A stretch of DNA of 64,000 bases from Immundisolibacter cernigliae (GCF_001697225.1 NZ_CP014671.1:2170001-2234000), one strand, 5' to 3'. Numbered from the stretch's first letter, positions 53,681 through 62,641 are shown. Translations and numbers: made by a program. Notes: generated from the letters alone by a model not told the origin.

Positions 53681-54250
53681 TGTGCCCTCGCAAGGGCATC
53701 CCGGAACACAGAGGTGCATCAGTGAATTGACGAATCGCCGAAGGCCACGCGGGCCTTCGGCTGGAGAGGAAGGAAAACCACCTGTGGGCTGCGTCAGCAC
53801 AGGCCGTCGTCAAAGCCGTTCGCTGCGTCAGCAATCGCACCCGGCCCGTTTCGTGGCTGGGGCCGGAAACCTCTGGCATGCATCCACACACAAAGGGAGC
53901 CCGATGTTTCGCCGGCGGGCACCGGCCGGAATACCCTCGGCCCAAGGGGCCTCCTCACGGCTCGCGCGACGGCAAGGCGTCAGGAAGCCCCTCTGGCCGA
54001 GGCAAGGCACACCGATCAAGGGAATGGCGGCGGACGCGATTCGTGGAGCAATGACCTTCTCGCCCCGTCGCCCGATGGTGGGCAGACAGGGCGCGCACGC
54101 CGTTGCAGAAGGAGACGCGCGCTGGGGAGTCCCGCCACACGCGGGACGTTTGAACTTGATGACCCGACCACCGGCCGTACGCGGACGGGCGTCACCCGCC
54201 GTTGAGGCGTGAAAGGAAAATCCTTACCATGGGAAAACCTTCGTATCGGG
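53681..54250 (+). ncRNA. Candidate large structured non-coding RNA, class unknown
   Basis: About 570 bp between two plus-strand genes with no credible protein frame but dense perfect inverted repeats. Examples are TGCCCT/AGGGCA (53683-53698), GCCGAAGGCC/GGCCTTCGGC (53737-53761), CCTGTG/CACAGG (53781-53803), CCGGCCC/GGGCCGG (53841-53866) and GTCCCGC/GCGGGAC (54129-54147). CCTCGGCC (53935) pairs with GGCCGAGG (53995) around a nested GGGGC/GCCCC. GCTGCGTCAGCA occurs twice (53788, 53822). The plus strand is favoured because unpaired stretches are A-rich. An ORF-less mobile RNA of the HEARO/omega-RNA or group II intron type is possible; I cannot assign a family. Confidence 0.5.
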
Positions 54251-54259
54251 AGCCCGCTC

Positions 54260-54478
54260 ATGATCAGCAGCAAACTGACCAGCAAAGCGCAGACGACCAT
54301 CCCGCAACCCGTTCGTGTTGCCCTGCACCTGGAGCCAGGCGACGAATTGGTCTACGAGATTGATGATCAGCGCGTGATTCTTACCAAGGCCAAAACCAGC
54401 GACAGGGCTGACGATCCATTCCGCACGTTTCAGGAGTGGAGCACCGAAGCGGACGCGAAGGCTTATGCCGACCTTTAG
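54260..54478 (+). CDS. AbrB-family antitoxin
   Basis: A 72-residue antitoxin with the AbrB/MazE core SSKLTSKAQTTIPQPVRVALHLEPGDEL, where the segment up to VR is the DNA-binding loop. The C-terminal tail (PFRTFQEWSTEADAKAY) should bind the toxin. The ATG at 54260 is preferred; the frame upstream reads through the structured segment. It overlaps the toxin gene by 14 bp. Confidence 0.9.
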   Translation: MISSKLTSKAQTTIPQPVRVALHLEPGDELVYEIDDQRVILTKAKTSDRADDPFRTFQEWSTEADAKAYADL

Positions 54479-54815
54479 GCAGGGCGACGTCATCAAGGTG
54501 CCGTTTCCGTACACGGACCGCTCCACCCGGCAGTCCAGGCCAGCACTGGTGGTGTCGGCCGGCAGCCTCGAAGAGGCCCACGGACTGCTGTGGGTGGTCA
54601 TGATCACCAGCGCTCAGAACCGGGGATGGCCGGGCGACGTGCCGGTGGGCAATCTTGCGGCAGCCGGCCTACCGGTGCCGTCCGTGATCCGGGCCGCGAA
54701 AATCGCCACCATCGAAGCGACGGACGCGTCCAGGTTGGGTACTGTGGCCCCCGCGGTATTCCGACGGGTGGCCCAATGTCTGGCCAATCAGCTTGGTCTG
54801 GACGCCCGACCGTGA
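54465..54815 (+). CDS. PemK/MazF-like toxin
   Basis: A 116-residue toxin of the MazF/PemK superfamily. RQGDVIKVPFPYTD at the N-terminus and SRPALVVSAGSLEE match the ChpB/PemK type; VIRAAKIATIE is the central strand. It is a different subfamily from the MazF at 52335, so the two pairs are not recent duplicates. Confidence 0.88.
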   Translation: MPTFRQGDVIKVPFPYTDRSTRQSRPALVVSAGSLEEAHGLLWVVMITSAQNRGWPGDVPVGNLAAAGLPVPSVIRAAKIATIEATDASRLGTVAPAVFRRVAQCLANQLGLDARP

Positions 54816-54923
54816 CGGGGAGCGCACGCGTCCGAGCGGCACAGGGCTGCGATAACGCGTTGGGCGTCATAAGGCGGGCGCGTGGGCCTTTTGCATGAGA
54901 CCACGTATTGACGGGACAAGACA

Positions 54924-56480
54924 CTAGCCCTCCCCCAGCCACTGCACCCGGTACAGGTCGCGGCGGCGGTCCAGGTAATTGCGCACCGAGCCCTCGTTCT
55001 GCAGCATCTGCAGCTTGTCCAGATCGACGTCGACGATCAGCGTCATCTCGGTATTGGGCGTGGTCTCGGCCATGATGGCGTCGTGCGGGAAGGAGAAGTC
55101 CGACGGCGAGAACACCGCCGTCTGGCTGTACTGGATGTCCACGCTGTCCACCTGGGGCAGGTTGCCGATGCTGCCGCCGATGGCGACGTAGCACTCGTTC
55201 TCGATGGCCCGTGCCTGGGCGCAGCGGCGCACCCGCAGATAGCCGTTCTTGGTGTCGGTCCAGAACGGCACGAACAGGATCTGCATCTCCTGGTCGCCGA
55301 GCAGGCGCGCCAGTTCCGGGAACTCCACGTCGTAGCAGATCAGCACGCCGATGCGCCCGAAGTCGGTGTCGAACGCGGTCAGCCGGTTGCCGCCTTCCAT
55401 GGCCCAGTCACGCTTCTCGTGCGGCGTCGGGTGCAGCTTGTACTGGGTGTCGACGGAGCCATCGCGGCGGCACAGGTAGGCCACGTTGTACAGCTCGCCA
55501 TCCTCGAGCAGCGGCATCGAGCCGGCGATGATGTTGATGTTGTAGCTGACCGCCAGGCGCTGGATGTCGTCGCGGATGCGTGGCGTGAACTGGGCCAGGA
55601 AGCGGATCGCCTCGGCCGGGTTGCGGTGCTCGGCCAGGCCCATCAGCGGCGCGTTGAAGAACTCCGGAAACAGGGCGATGTCGCAGCGGTAGTCCGACAG
55701 CGCGTCGACGAAATACTCGACCTGCTTGACCAGTCCCTCGACGCTGTGCATCTCGCGCATCTGCCACTGCACGCAGCCGATGCGCGCCACCGTCTTGCGC
55801 GCGCCGAACAGCTTCGAGTCCTTCGGCTCGTAGTAGATGTTGAACCACTCCAGCAGCGTGGCGTAGCCCTGCGATTCCTTGTCCTCCGGCAGGTAGCCCT
55901 TGAGCACCCGCTTGACCTCGAAATCGTTGGCCAGCTGGAAGCTCAGGATCGGGTCATAGACCTCGCGCCGGCGCACCGCCTCGATGTACTCCTGCGGCGT
56001 CATGTGCTCGGCTTGGTCGCGGTAGTTGGGGATGCGCCCGCCGGCGATGATGGCGCGCAGGTTCAGGTTCTTGCACAGCTCCTTGCGCGCCTCGTACAGG
56101 CGCCGGCCCAGACGCAGGTTGCGGTAGTCCGGGTCGACGAACACGTCAACGCCGTACAGCACGTCGCCGTTCGGGTCGTGCGTGGTCAGGTAGGCGTTGC
56201 CGGTGATCTCGTCGTAGGTGTGTTCGTCGCCGAACTTGTCGTAGTCGACGATCACCGAGAACGCCGCCGCCACCGCCACGCCGTTGTCCTCGATGCAGAT
56301 CTGCCCCTCCGGAAAGGTCTTGAGCATGGCCTGGTACTTCTTGCGCGGCCAGGCGCCGCCCATGCCCGGGTAGACCCGGTCCATGATCTTCTTGATGGCC
56401 GGGTAGTCATCCGCCACGAGATTGCGCAGGCGCAGCTTGATGTCGGCGCCGGCCAAGGCGGCGTTGGTGTCGTCAGTCAT
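54924..56480 (-). CDS. GNAT acetyltransferase fused to a nitrilase-superfamily hydrolase
   Basis: A 518-residue two-domain protein. Residues ~10-215 are a GNAT-like domain (LRNLVADDYPAIKKIMDRVYPG, FVDPDYRNLRLGRRLYEARKEL). Residues ~225-510 are a carbon-nitrogen hydrolase with the Glu-Lys-Cys triad in LFPEFFN, KLHPTPHEKR and ICYDVEFPE. This fusion is a known, widely conserved architecture with uncertain substrate. The ATG at 56480 is chosen; it starts 37 bp from the MFS gene end on the same strand. Confidence 0.9.
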   Translation of the reverse strand: MTDDTNAALAGADIKLRLRNLVADDYPAIKKIMDRVYPGMGGAWPRKKYQAMLKTFPEGQICIEDNGVAVAAAFSVIVDYDKFGDEHTYDEITGNAYLTTHDPNGDVLYGVDVFVDPDYRNLRLGRRLYEARKELCKNLNLRAIIAGGRIPNYRDQAEHMTPQEYIEAVRRREVYDPILSFQLANDFEVKRVLKGYLPEDKESQGYATLLEWFNIYYEPKDSKLFGARKTVARIGCVQWQMREMHSVEGLVKQVEYFVDALSDYRCDIALFPEFFNAPLMGLAEHRNPAEAIRFLAQFTPRIRDDIQRLAVSYNINIIAGSMPLLEDGELYNVAYLCRRDGSVDTQYKLHPTPHEKRDWAMEGGNRLTAFDTDFGRIGVLICYDVEFPELARLLGDQEMQILFVPFWTDTKNGYLRVRRCAQARAIENECYVAIGGSIGNLPQVDSVDIQYSQTAVFSPSDFSFPHDAIMAETTPNTEMTLIVDVDLDKLQMLQNEGSVRNYLDRRRDLYRVQWLGEG

Positions 56481-56517
56481 TCGGATATTTGCCAGATTGG
56501 GGAGTGGATCGCTTCGC

Positions 56518-57783
56518 TCAGGATACCGGCGCGCCGGCGTCGTGCCCCGACTCCGGGCCGGCCGGCTGATCGGCTGCCAGCATTTCCAGCGCCTCCTGCG
56601 AGGTGCGCACCAGTGGCACGAAGTGCGCCGGCGCATCGACGATGCGGTCCACCCGCTGGCGGATTTGCCACAGCGCAAAGGCCGCCAGCAGCACATGCAT
56701 GAGCAGAAAATGCAGTGGCAACGCGGCCGCTCCGAGCAGCGACATGGCAGCACCGACCAGCAGCGGGCCGAGCGCCGCGCCGGCGCCGTGCACCAGCAGC
56801 AGCGCCGCATTGCCGGCCAGAATCTGCTCGGCGTGCAGGTGGTCGATCAGATGCGCGACGGCGATCGGATAGACCGAAAACGCCGCGCCACCGAACAGGA
56901 ATGCCGCCACCAGCAACAGCACCGGATGCGCCCCGGCCAGCAGCAGAGCCACGGCCGCCACGGCTGTCGCGCCGGCCACCCACAGCAGGGTGCGCCGCCG
57001 GTCACCGCCGTCCGAGAAATGACCGATCGGCCATTGCAGCGTCATGCCCCCTACGATGGCGGTGGTCATGAAGTCGGCCACCAGTGTCGGGTCGGCGCCG
57101 AGCCGGCGCACATATACGGCGGCCATGCCCCAGAAGCCGCCCATCGCCAGCCCCGACAGCAGCGCGGCGGCAGCCGCCACCGGCGCGGCCCGCCAGCACG
57201 TGCGCGGCGACATGGCCTTGAACGCCGGCACACCGGGCGGCGCCAGGCGCGTCACCATCACCGGCATGGCCGACACGCAAACGAAAATCGCCGCCAGTGC
57301 GAACAGAACGAAGCCGGCCGGCGAACCGAGCGTCAGCAACTGTTGGCCGAATGCCAGCGCGCCGAGGTTGCACACCATGTATGCCGCGAATACCTTGCCG
57401 CGCTGCGCCGGTTCGGCCTGGCCGTTGAGCCAGCTCTCGATGGTGATGTACAGGCCGACCAGCGCCATGCCGGTGATGACGCGCAGGGCGATCCACAGCG
57501 GTGCGTAGATGAGCAGCACATGTCCCAGCGCACAGGCGGCAACCGCGGCGGTGAAAAAGGCGAATGCCCGCACATGGCCGATGCGCGCCACCAGCTGCGG
57601 ACACAAATAGGTACCGACCAGGAAACCGCCGAAATAACTCGAACCGAACAGGCCGAGCGTGGTGTCATCGAAACCTTCCAGCGCGCCGCGCAGCGGCAGC
57701 AGCGTGTTCAGCAGACCTACGCCGAGCAACAGCAGCACCGTGCCGCCGAGCAGGGCGGTCAGTTTCAGAAGCATCGCAAGCAT
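56518..57783 (-). CDS. MFS transporter, YcaD-like
   Basis: A 421-residue inner-membrane protein with about 12 hydrophobic helices. YcaD-like features are LLNTLLPLRGALEGFDDTTLGLFGSSYFGGFLVG, GLYITIESWLNGQAEPAQRGKVFAAYM and GGAAFSVYPIAVAHLIDHL. The substrate is unknown. It may be co-transcribed with the GNAT-nitrilase gene 37 bp downstream. Confidence 0.88.
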   Translation of the reverse strand: MLAMLLKLTALLGGTVLLLLGVGLLNTLLPLRGALEGFDDTTLGLFGSSYFGGFLVGTYLCPQLVARIGHVRAFAFFTAAVAACALGHVLLIYAPLWIALRVITGMALVGLYITIESWLNGQAEPAQRGKVFAAYMVCNLGALAFGQQLLTLGSPAGFVLFALAAIFVCVSAMPVMVTRLAPPGVPAFKAMSPRTCWRAAPVAAAAALLSGLAMGGFWGMAAVYVRRLGADPTLVADFMTTAIVGGMTLQWPIGHFSDGGDRRRTLLWVAGATAVAAVALLLAGAHPVLLLVAAFLFGGAAFSVYPIAVAHLIDHLHAEQILAGNAALLLVHGAGAALGPLLVGAAMSLLGAAALPLHFLLMHVLLAAFALWQIRQRVDRIVDAPAHFVPLVRTSQEALEMLAADQPAGPESGHDAGAPVS

Positions 57784-57911
57784 GGGCTAACCCGATTGCA
57801 GCGTCTTTTGGGGGCGTTGCTGGCATGCGGCGGTGCCGGTCCGGCCTGATACGGCGCTGGCAACAGTCCGGCCGGGCAGACCGCCGTTAACCGAGACGAA
57901 ATGTCTGACCG

Positions 57912-58175
57912 GTGGTGTCGTCCACCGGTTCCACAACCCCTGCCGCCACGGAGGCGTCTAACCTGAATGACGACGCGTTTATCAACGATACGGCTAGCAA
58001 CAATTCCGCCAACCCGGCATTCCAGGACATTCTGCACCGTGGTGTCGAAGGCATCGTGCTGATCGATGGCGCGCGCCTGGCCGGCCTGATGATCGACCAC
58101 GAGGTCGGCATCACCTCGCGCACGCTCAGGATCCCGAAGATCGACAGCGACCATTTCGAGGACGAGGCTGTTTGA
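57912..58175 (+). pseudogene. Remnant of an Mrr-type restriction endonuclease (C-terminal end)
   Basis: An 87-residue open frame starting with GTG. Only the last ~45 residues are recognisable: VEGIVLIDGARLAGLMIDHEVGI and KIDSDHFEDE match the C-terminus of Mrr-family endonucleases, which cut modified DNA. The catalytic D/E-QxK part is absent and the first ~42 residues are unrelated and Asn/Ser/Thr-rich, so this is probably a decayed fragment. The gene's lower GC and different composition compared with its neighbours suggest transfer. Confidence 0.65.
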
Positions 58176-58298
58176 CGCCACGGCTGCAGCGTGCGGTCGG
58201 TCTGAGCGCCCAGCGTCTTTGCCGCAACCACCCTGGCCGGCTACCATCGGCGCCCTTTGCGCGCCCCCGGCCCGCCCCACACTTTAGGCAGTTGCTTC

Positions 58299-58898
58299 AT
58301 GACGTCGACGCCACCCATCAAGATCAAGCCGTTGCCGGCGCTGATTTTTTCCTCACGCTGGCTGCAATTGCCGCTGTATCTGGGCCTGATTGCCGCGCAG
58401 GGCGTGTACGTGGTGCTGTTTCTGAAGGAGTTGTGGCATCTGATCCACGGCGCCGTTTCGCTGAGCGAGCAGGAAATCATGCTGATCGTGCTCGGGCTGA
58501 TCGACGTGGTGATGATTTCCAACCTGCTGATCATGGTGATCGTGGGCGGCTACGAGACCTTTGTGTCGCGACTGGGCATCGAGGGCCACCAGGATCAACC
58601 CGAATGGCTCTCGCACGTCAATGCCACGGTGCTGAAGGTGAAGCTGGCGCTGGCGATCATCGGCATTTCGTCGATTCATCTGCTCAAGACCTTCATCGAA
58701 GCCGGCACGCTGGGCGCCCTGCCGCTGTGCGCGACGGCTGCCGCCGGTGTGCGATGCACCGCCCTCACCGAGGGCGCGATCATGTGGCAGACCATCATCC
58801 ACGTGGTTTTCATTCTGTCGGCGCTGGGTATCGCCTGGACCGACTGGGTGATGGGCTCGTCCAGCGCGCTGAACGCGAAAAATCGCCAGGCTCACTGA
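58299..58898 (+). CDS. YqhA/UPF0114 (TIGR00645) family membrane protein
   Basis: A 199-residue inner-membrane protein of unknown function with four hydrophobic helices (about 23-45, 62-88, 118-135, 165-188). Characteristic segments are GLIDVVMISNLLIMVIVGGYETFVSRL, LKVKLALAIIGISSIHLLKTFI and TIIHVVFILSALGIAWTDW. The ATG at 58299 gives the family start. Confidence 0.92.
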   Translation: MTSTPPIKIKPLPALIFSSRWLQLPLYLGLIAAQGVYVVLFLKELWHLIHGAVSLSEQEIMLIVLGLIDVVMISNLLIMVIVGGYETFVSRLGIEGHQDQPEWLSHVNATVLKVKLALAIIGISSIHLLKTFIEAGTLGALPLCATAAAGVRCTALTEGAIMWQTIIHVVFILSALGIAWTDWVMGSSSALNAKNRQAH

Positions 58899-58920
58899 GC
58901 CTGCGGCGCGGCAACACAGG

Positions 58921-58939
58921 GCGGCCGGATGCTGGCCGC
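58921..58939 (+). terminator. Weak hairpin terminator after the YqhA gene
   Basis: GCGGCC (58921) pairs with GGCCGC (58934) around a 7-nt loop, followed by GTTTAG. The short T tract makes it a weak candidate. It lies 22 bp after the stop. Confidence 0.3.
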
Positions 58940-59048
58940 GTTTAGTGCTCAGGGCGAAAAGGCCCGGGCGCCGAATGTTCCTGTTCAGCGCACGCCACGG
59001 CGGGATTTGCAGCGGGACCGGTGAGACTTCCGGTACGCGCGGGGCCTG

Positions 59049-60185
59049 TCAGGCGCCGGCCATTGCGGCGGCAGGCGCTGCTTCCACCTCATCGAGCCAA
59101 TCCGGCCACCCGGCCTTGCGGTTGGCCTCTCGGGCAATCTGCTGCTCCTGGGGGCTGGCGAAGCGCAAATCCCAGTCCTTGAGCAGCGGCTTGGCAATGC
59201 GCGCGAACCACAGCGGCGGGATGAAGGCGCTGACCGCGCACACGAACAGGTTAGGCATCTGCGGCGCATCCGGGTGTGGCACCAGCTGGTCGAAGCGCAG
59301 GTCGGGGTCGATGTGGTGATCGACGTGGGTGGTGATCTCGTAGCCGATGGTGCGGTCGATCCAGGTCAGGTGGTTCCAGGTGTGGTGCAGCCGGGTCGGT
59401 GAACCGGGCACGCGCACCAGGCCGTAGTGCTGGATGTAGTTGAGCGCCTCCAGGAAGAACTTGCTGCTGATCTGCGCCAGCAAGGTCAGCGCGCCGGCCA
59501 GCGGGCCGCCGTACAGGCCCACCGCCAGCGGGATCGACAGCAGCAACGCGAATTCCCAGAATAAAAAATTGCGCGGCGACCACAGCCCGGCGCCGGTGAC
59601 ATCGCGCCGCTTGCGGGTGGCGACCAGCAGTTCCTCGAAATTGCGTTTGGTGCAGCGCCACATGAACGGATACACGCTGGTGCCACGCGGGGCGTAGTCG
59701 GCGTCCGCTTCGGTATCGAAATGGATGTGGTGCGTGTACAGGTGCGGAATGTCGCGGTGGGCATCGGCAAATATGGCGCTGATGAATTTGGCCAGGCCGC
59801 GCGAGAGCCAGTCCTTGCGGTGCATGAGCTCGTGCGCCACCGGCACGTTCGGAACCGCATTCAGCCACACCAGCGAGGCGACCGCGCCGGCCAGCACCAG
59901 CACCGTCGGCACGGTGCCCTGAACGCCAAGCCCGGCCTGCATCCGCCAGGCAAAGGCGGCATACAGCGCCATCATCAGCACGCAGTGAAGGTACAGCGGG
60001 GCATCCGCCAGGCGCGGGTACCGAAAGCGACGCAGGGAATGATCCGGCCGCGACACGGCGTCTAGCCCGGCCAGCACGAAGAACGTGCCCACGCCGGCCC
60101 ACATCCACCAGCCGCCCAGCACAAAGCCCGCCACGCCGGCCAGCACCACCAGGGAGCACAGGTAATAACGCAGGTAATCGGTCAC
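59049..60185 (-). CDS. AlkB/XylM-type membrane diiron monooxygenase
   Basis: A 378-residue integral-membrane hydroxylase with four or more hydrophobic helices. It has the histidine boxes HELMH (118-122), HRDIPHLYTHHIH (143-155) and HVDHH near 312, plus the substrate-pocket signature NYIQHYGL. Relatives oxidise alkanes (AlkB) or aromatic methyl groups (XylM, CymA) with rubredoxin or ferredoxin electrons. Being last in an operon with two Rieske dioxygenase pairs suggests attack on alkylated aromatics or cyclic hydrocarbons; this is inference. A rubredoxin gene is not in the window. Confidence 0.93.
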   Translation of the reverse strand: MTDYLRYYLCSLVVLAGVAGFVLGGWWMWAGVGTFFVLAGLDAVSRPDHSLRRFRYPRLADAPLYLHCVLMMALYAAFAWRMQAGLGVQGTVPTVLVLAGAVASLVWLNAVPNVPVAHELMHRKDWLSRGLAKFISAIFADAHRDIPHLYTHHIHFDTEADADYAPRGTSVYPFMWRCTKRNFEELLVATRKRRDVTGAGLWSPRNFLFWEFALLLSIPLAVGLYGGPLAGALTLLAQISSKFFLEALNYIQHYGLVRVPGSPTRLHHTWNHLTWIDRTIGYEITTHVDHHIDPDLRFDQLVPHPDAPQMPNLFVCAVSAFIPPLWFARIAKPLLKDWDLRFASPQEQQIAREANRKAGWPDWLDEVEAAPAAAMAGA

Positions 60186-60197
60186 GGCGGGTGCCTC

Positions 60198-60740
60198 TCA
60201 GGGAAATACGTTCAGGCTCTTGCTCATGAAGATGTTTTGCTGCGCGGTCAGCAGACGCCGGGCGATGCGCAGTTGCCCGTCCACACGCCGCAGCAGGTCC
60301 TCGCGCAGGCAGTAGAGCGTGTGCTCCTCGTCCTCGTTCATGTTGCGGTACACGACTGAGATGGAATGCACGCGGTATTGGTCCGGATCATCCGTGTGCT
60401 CGACCTCCACGTTGTGCACCAGGTGCGCGGTGCGCGTGGCCGGGTCTTCGGTCCAGCAGGTGCCGGTTTCCAGGCGCGCGATGCGCTTTTCCAGATGCTC
60501 GAGATGGTCGTTGTAGTAGGCGCTGTGCAGCACGGACGGCGCGCGCTCGTCCCGCTGGTAGCGCTGCACGCGGGCCGGCATCCAGTAGTGGATGTCGGGC
60601 GCCAGCAGCGCCAGCCAGGCGCGGTAGTCCTGGCGGTCCTTCAGGCGCGCTTCGCGGTAGTAGAACTGCTGGACTTCGCTGATCAGCTCCAATGAGGGCG
60701 GCTGCGCGGCCGCCTGCACGTCCCTGGCGATTGCGTTCAT
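60198..60740 (-). CDS. Aromatic-ring dioxygenase beta subunit (pair 2)
   Basis: A 180-residue SnoaL-fold structural subunit that assembles with alpha as an alpha3beta3 hexamer. It shows FYYREARLKDRQDYRAWLALLAPDIHYWMP, the RTAHLVHNVEVE middle part and the usual tail LLTAQQNIFMSKSLNVFP. It begins 14 bp downstream of the interrupted alpha gene and ends 12 bp before the monooxygenase start, so the order is conserved and tight. Its intact state suggests the alpha gene should also be intact. Confidence 0.93.
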   Translation of the reverse strand: MNAIARDVQAAAQPPSLELISEVQQFYYREARLKDRQDYRAWLALLAPDIHYWMPARVQRYQRDERAPSVLHSAYYNDHLEHLEKRIARLETGTCWTEDPATRTAHLVHNVEVEHTDDPDQYRVHSISVVYRNMNEDEEHTLYCLREDLLRRVDGQLRIARRLLTAQQNIFMSKSLNVFP

Positions 60741-60754
60741 GGGCGGTCTCCGGG

Positions 60755-62094
60755 TCAGGCGGTGGGCCGGCCGGCGTAGCGCGGCGCGTAACGCTGCGGC
60801 ACGTCGGACCAGGATTTGGCGTTCATGAGGTCCGCCCAGCGCTGGTAGAACAGGCGCTGGTTGGCGTCGTTGAACTGGCCCTCGTGGACGATGCCCGGCA
60901 GTTCCGGGTGCTCGATCTGGCGGCTCTTGCCGCAGCCGTAGTGCAGCTTCTCGTGCCGGCTGACCCAGCCGCGGTTGGTGCGGGTGTTGCCCTCCCAGTT
61001 CTCGCCGTCGTCCATCTCCAGCGTGCCGGCGGGGTTGAAGGTCAAGTTGCAGCCGATGTTGATGGCCTGCTTCACGGACTCGGGGCGTTCTTGTTCACGA
61101 CGGTCCAGATGCGCAGCTCAAGCTTGCGCGGGCCGCGCGGCAGCCACATGCGAAAGGTGTGGATGCCGGGCAGGAAGGTCATGTTCGGGAACATGGCGGC
61201 CGAGGCCAGCGAGCCGAACAGGCGCGCGCGCAGTTCGCCAAGGCGCTGCGCGATCTTCGGCTTGAGCGCCGCGTAGTAGTCGGTGACTTCCTGCGAACCG
61301 AGGATGGCGATGTCGCCGAATCCTTCGAGCGCGAACTCCCAGCCGTGGCCGTTGACGCTGGCGTGATAGGTGTCTTTCGGGTCGTAGGCCGGGAACGGCC
61401 CACCCATCATGGCGCGACCACCCGCGTCGTGCGTCCACCAGGCGTGGTAGGCGTCGCCGATGAAGTTCTCGACGCCGAACTTCCAGTTGGCGTTGGCGTA
61501 GGACTTGATGGTGCCGGGCAGGAACTCGATGCCGCCCTCGTCGTTGTCCAGGAACGCGTCCAGGTACCAGCGGTAGTCGCCGAGGTACTCCTCCAGACCG
61601 GGCGCCTGCGGGTCGAAGGTGGCGAAGATCATGCCCTTGTAGGTTTCGACCCGCGCCTGGCGCGGCCCCCAGGCGGCCTTGTCGATGTCGCCGGCGTCGT
61701 AGGCTTCGCGCTCGCTGGGCAGGCCGGTCAGTTCGCCGGCCGTGCTGAAGGCCCAGCCGTGGTAGTTGCAGGTGAAGCGGCGCGCGTTGCCCTCGTCGGC
61801 AAAGCAGATCTTGTTGCCGCGGTGCGTGCATGCGTTCAGGTACACGTATACCTTGCCGTCGGCGTGGCGGGACACGATCACGCCGTCCTCGCCGATGTAG
61901 GTGGTCACGAAATCGCCACTGTTGGGCAGCTGCGAGTCGTGCGCCACGAACTGCCAGCAGCGCGCGAAGATGGCCTCCAGCTCACGCTCGTAGATGGCCT
62001 CGTCCCAGAAGATGCGCCGGTCGACCCAGCCGGCGTCGACGTTCACATAACGGAAATAGTCCTGCGGCGGCTGTGCCTGCTCGTGGGGTCTCAT
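60755..62094 (-). pseudogene. Aromatic-ring dioxygenase alpha subunit (pair 2), apparent single-base frameshift
   Basis: Two abutting frames encode one alpha subunit. The first (61072-62094, 340 aa) has the Rieske ligands Cys89/His91 and Cys109/His112, and the iron ligands His217 and His222 with Asp214. The second (60755-61075) supplies the C-terminal part: GCNLTFNPAGTLEMDDGENW and ERLFYQRW-type tail (QRLFYQRWADLM). The frames meet at about 61080-61087 in GCCCCGAGTCC, where one extra base gives NAPESVKQAIN. A GTG/TGA overlap at the joint could instead allow split subunits, but no such split is known to me. The strong ribosome site GAGGAGGAGGCGCCC precedes the ATG. Confidence 0.88.
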
Positions 62095-62113
62095 GGGCGC
62101 CTCCTCCTCGTCG

Positions 62114-62641
62114 TTAGAAAAACACGTTCAGATTGCTGTCGATCACCACCGGGTGGTCAAAGCCGATCAGCCGCCTCACCAGGCGCCAGCCGCCTCCTTC
62201 CAGGCGCCACAGGTCGGTACGAGCGGCGGTCAGGCGCCGCTGCTGGGCGTCCATGCGGCTGCGGTGCACCTCGATCACGGAATGGACCGTGGCCTCGCCG
62301 TCGGTTTGCGCCCGATAAATCTCGACGTTGCTGACGATGCGCCGTACCCGGTTGCGCGGGTCCTCGGCCCACACCAGGCCCGATTCCAGGCGCTGCACGC
62401 GCAGACCAAGGCGGCCCTTGTCGTCGTCGAACACGTAGCCGGCCCCCCCGGCCAGGGCGGCGCTGCGGTCGGCCCGAAAGCGGCGTGCCGTCAGCGGCAT
62501 CCGGTAATGCACGTCATCGGCCAGCAGGTCCAGCCAGTCGGCAAAGCGTTCCTCGTCCAGCAGGCGGGCTTCGCGGTACAGCGTCTGCGTCAGCGCCAGG
62601 TGCTGGTCGATGGACAGCAGGGCGTGCGTTTCAGCCGACAT
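62114..62641 (-). CDS. Aromatic-ring dioxygenase beta subunit (pair 1)
   Basis: A 175-residue SnoaL-fold beta subunit. Segments are LYREARLLDEERFADWLDLLADDVHYRMP, RNRVRRIVSNVEIYRAQ and the tail VVIDSNLNVFF. The ATG at 62641 overlaps the end of the upstream alpha gene by 11 bp, so they are coupled. It is only moderately similar to the beta subunit at 60198, so the two pairs are old paralogues, not a recent copy. Confidence 0.93.
   Translation of the reverse strand: MSAETHALLSIDQHLALTQTLYREARLLDEERFADWLDLLADDVHYRMPLTARRFRADRSAALAGGAGYVFDDDKGRLGLRVQRLESGLVWAEDPRNRVRRIVSNVEIYRAQTDGEATVHSVIEVHRSRMDAQQRRLTAARTDLWRLEGGGWRLVRRLIGFDHPVVIDSNLNVFF

Noticed and set aside
53610-54212. 200-residue plus-strand frame and antisense frames across the structured segment
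   Set aside because: Arg/Pro/Gly-rich translations with no motifs; the inverted repeats explain the sequence better.
53681-54250. Definite call of a group II intron or HEARO RNA
   Set aside because: I could not find a domain V-like hairpin or recall a matching consensus, so the class is left open.
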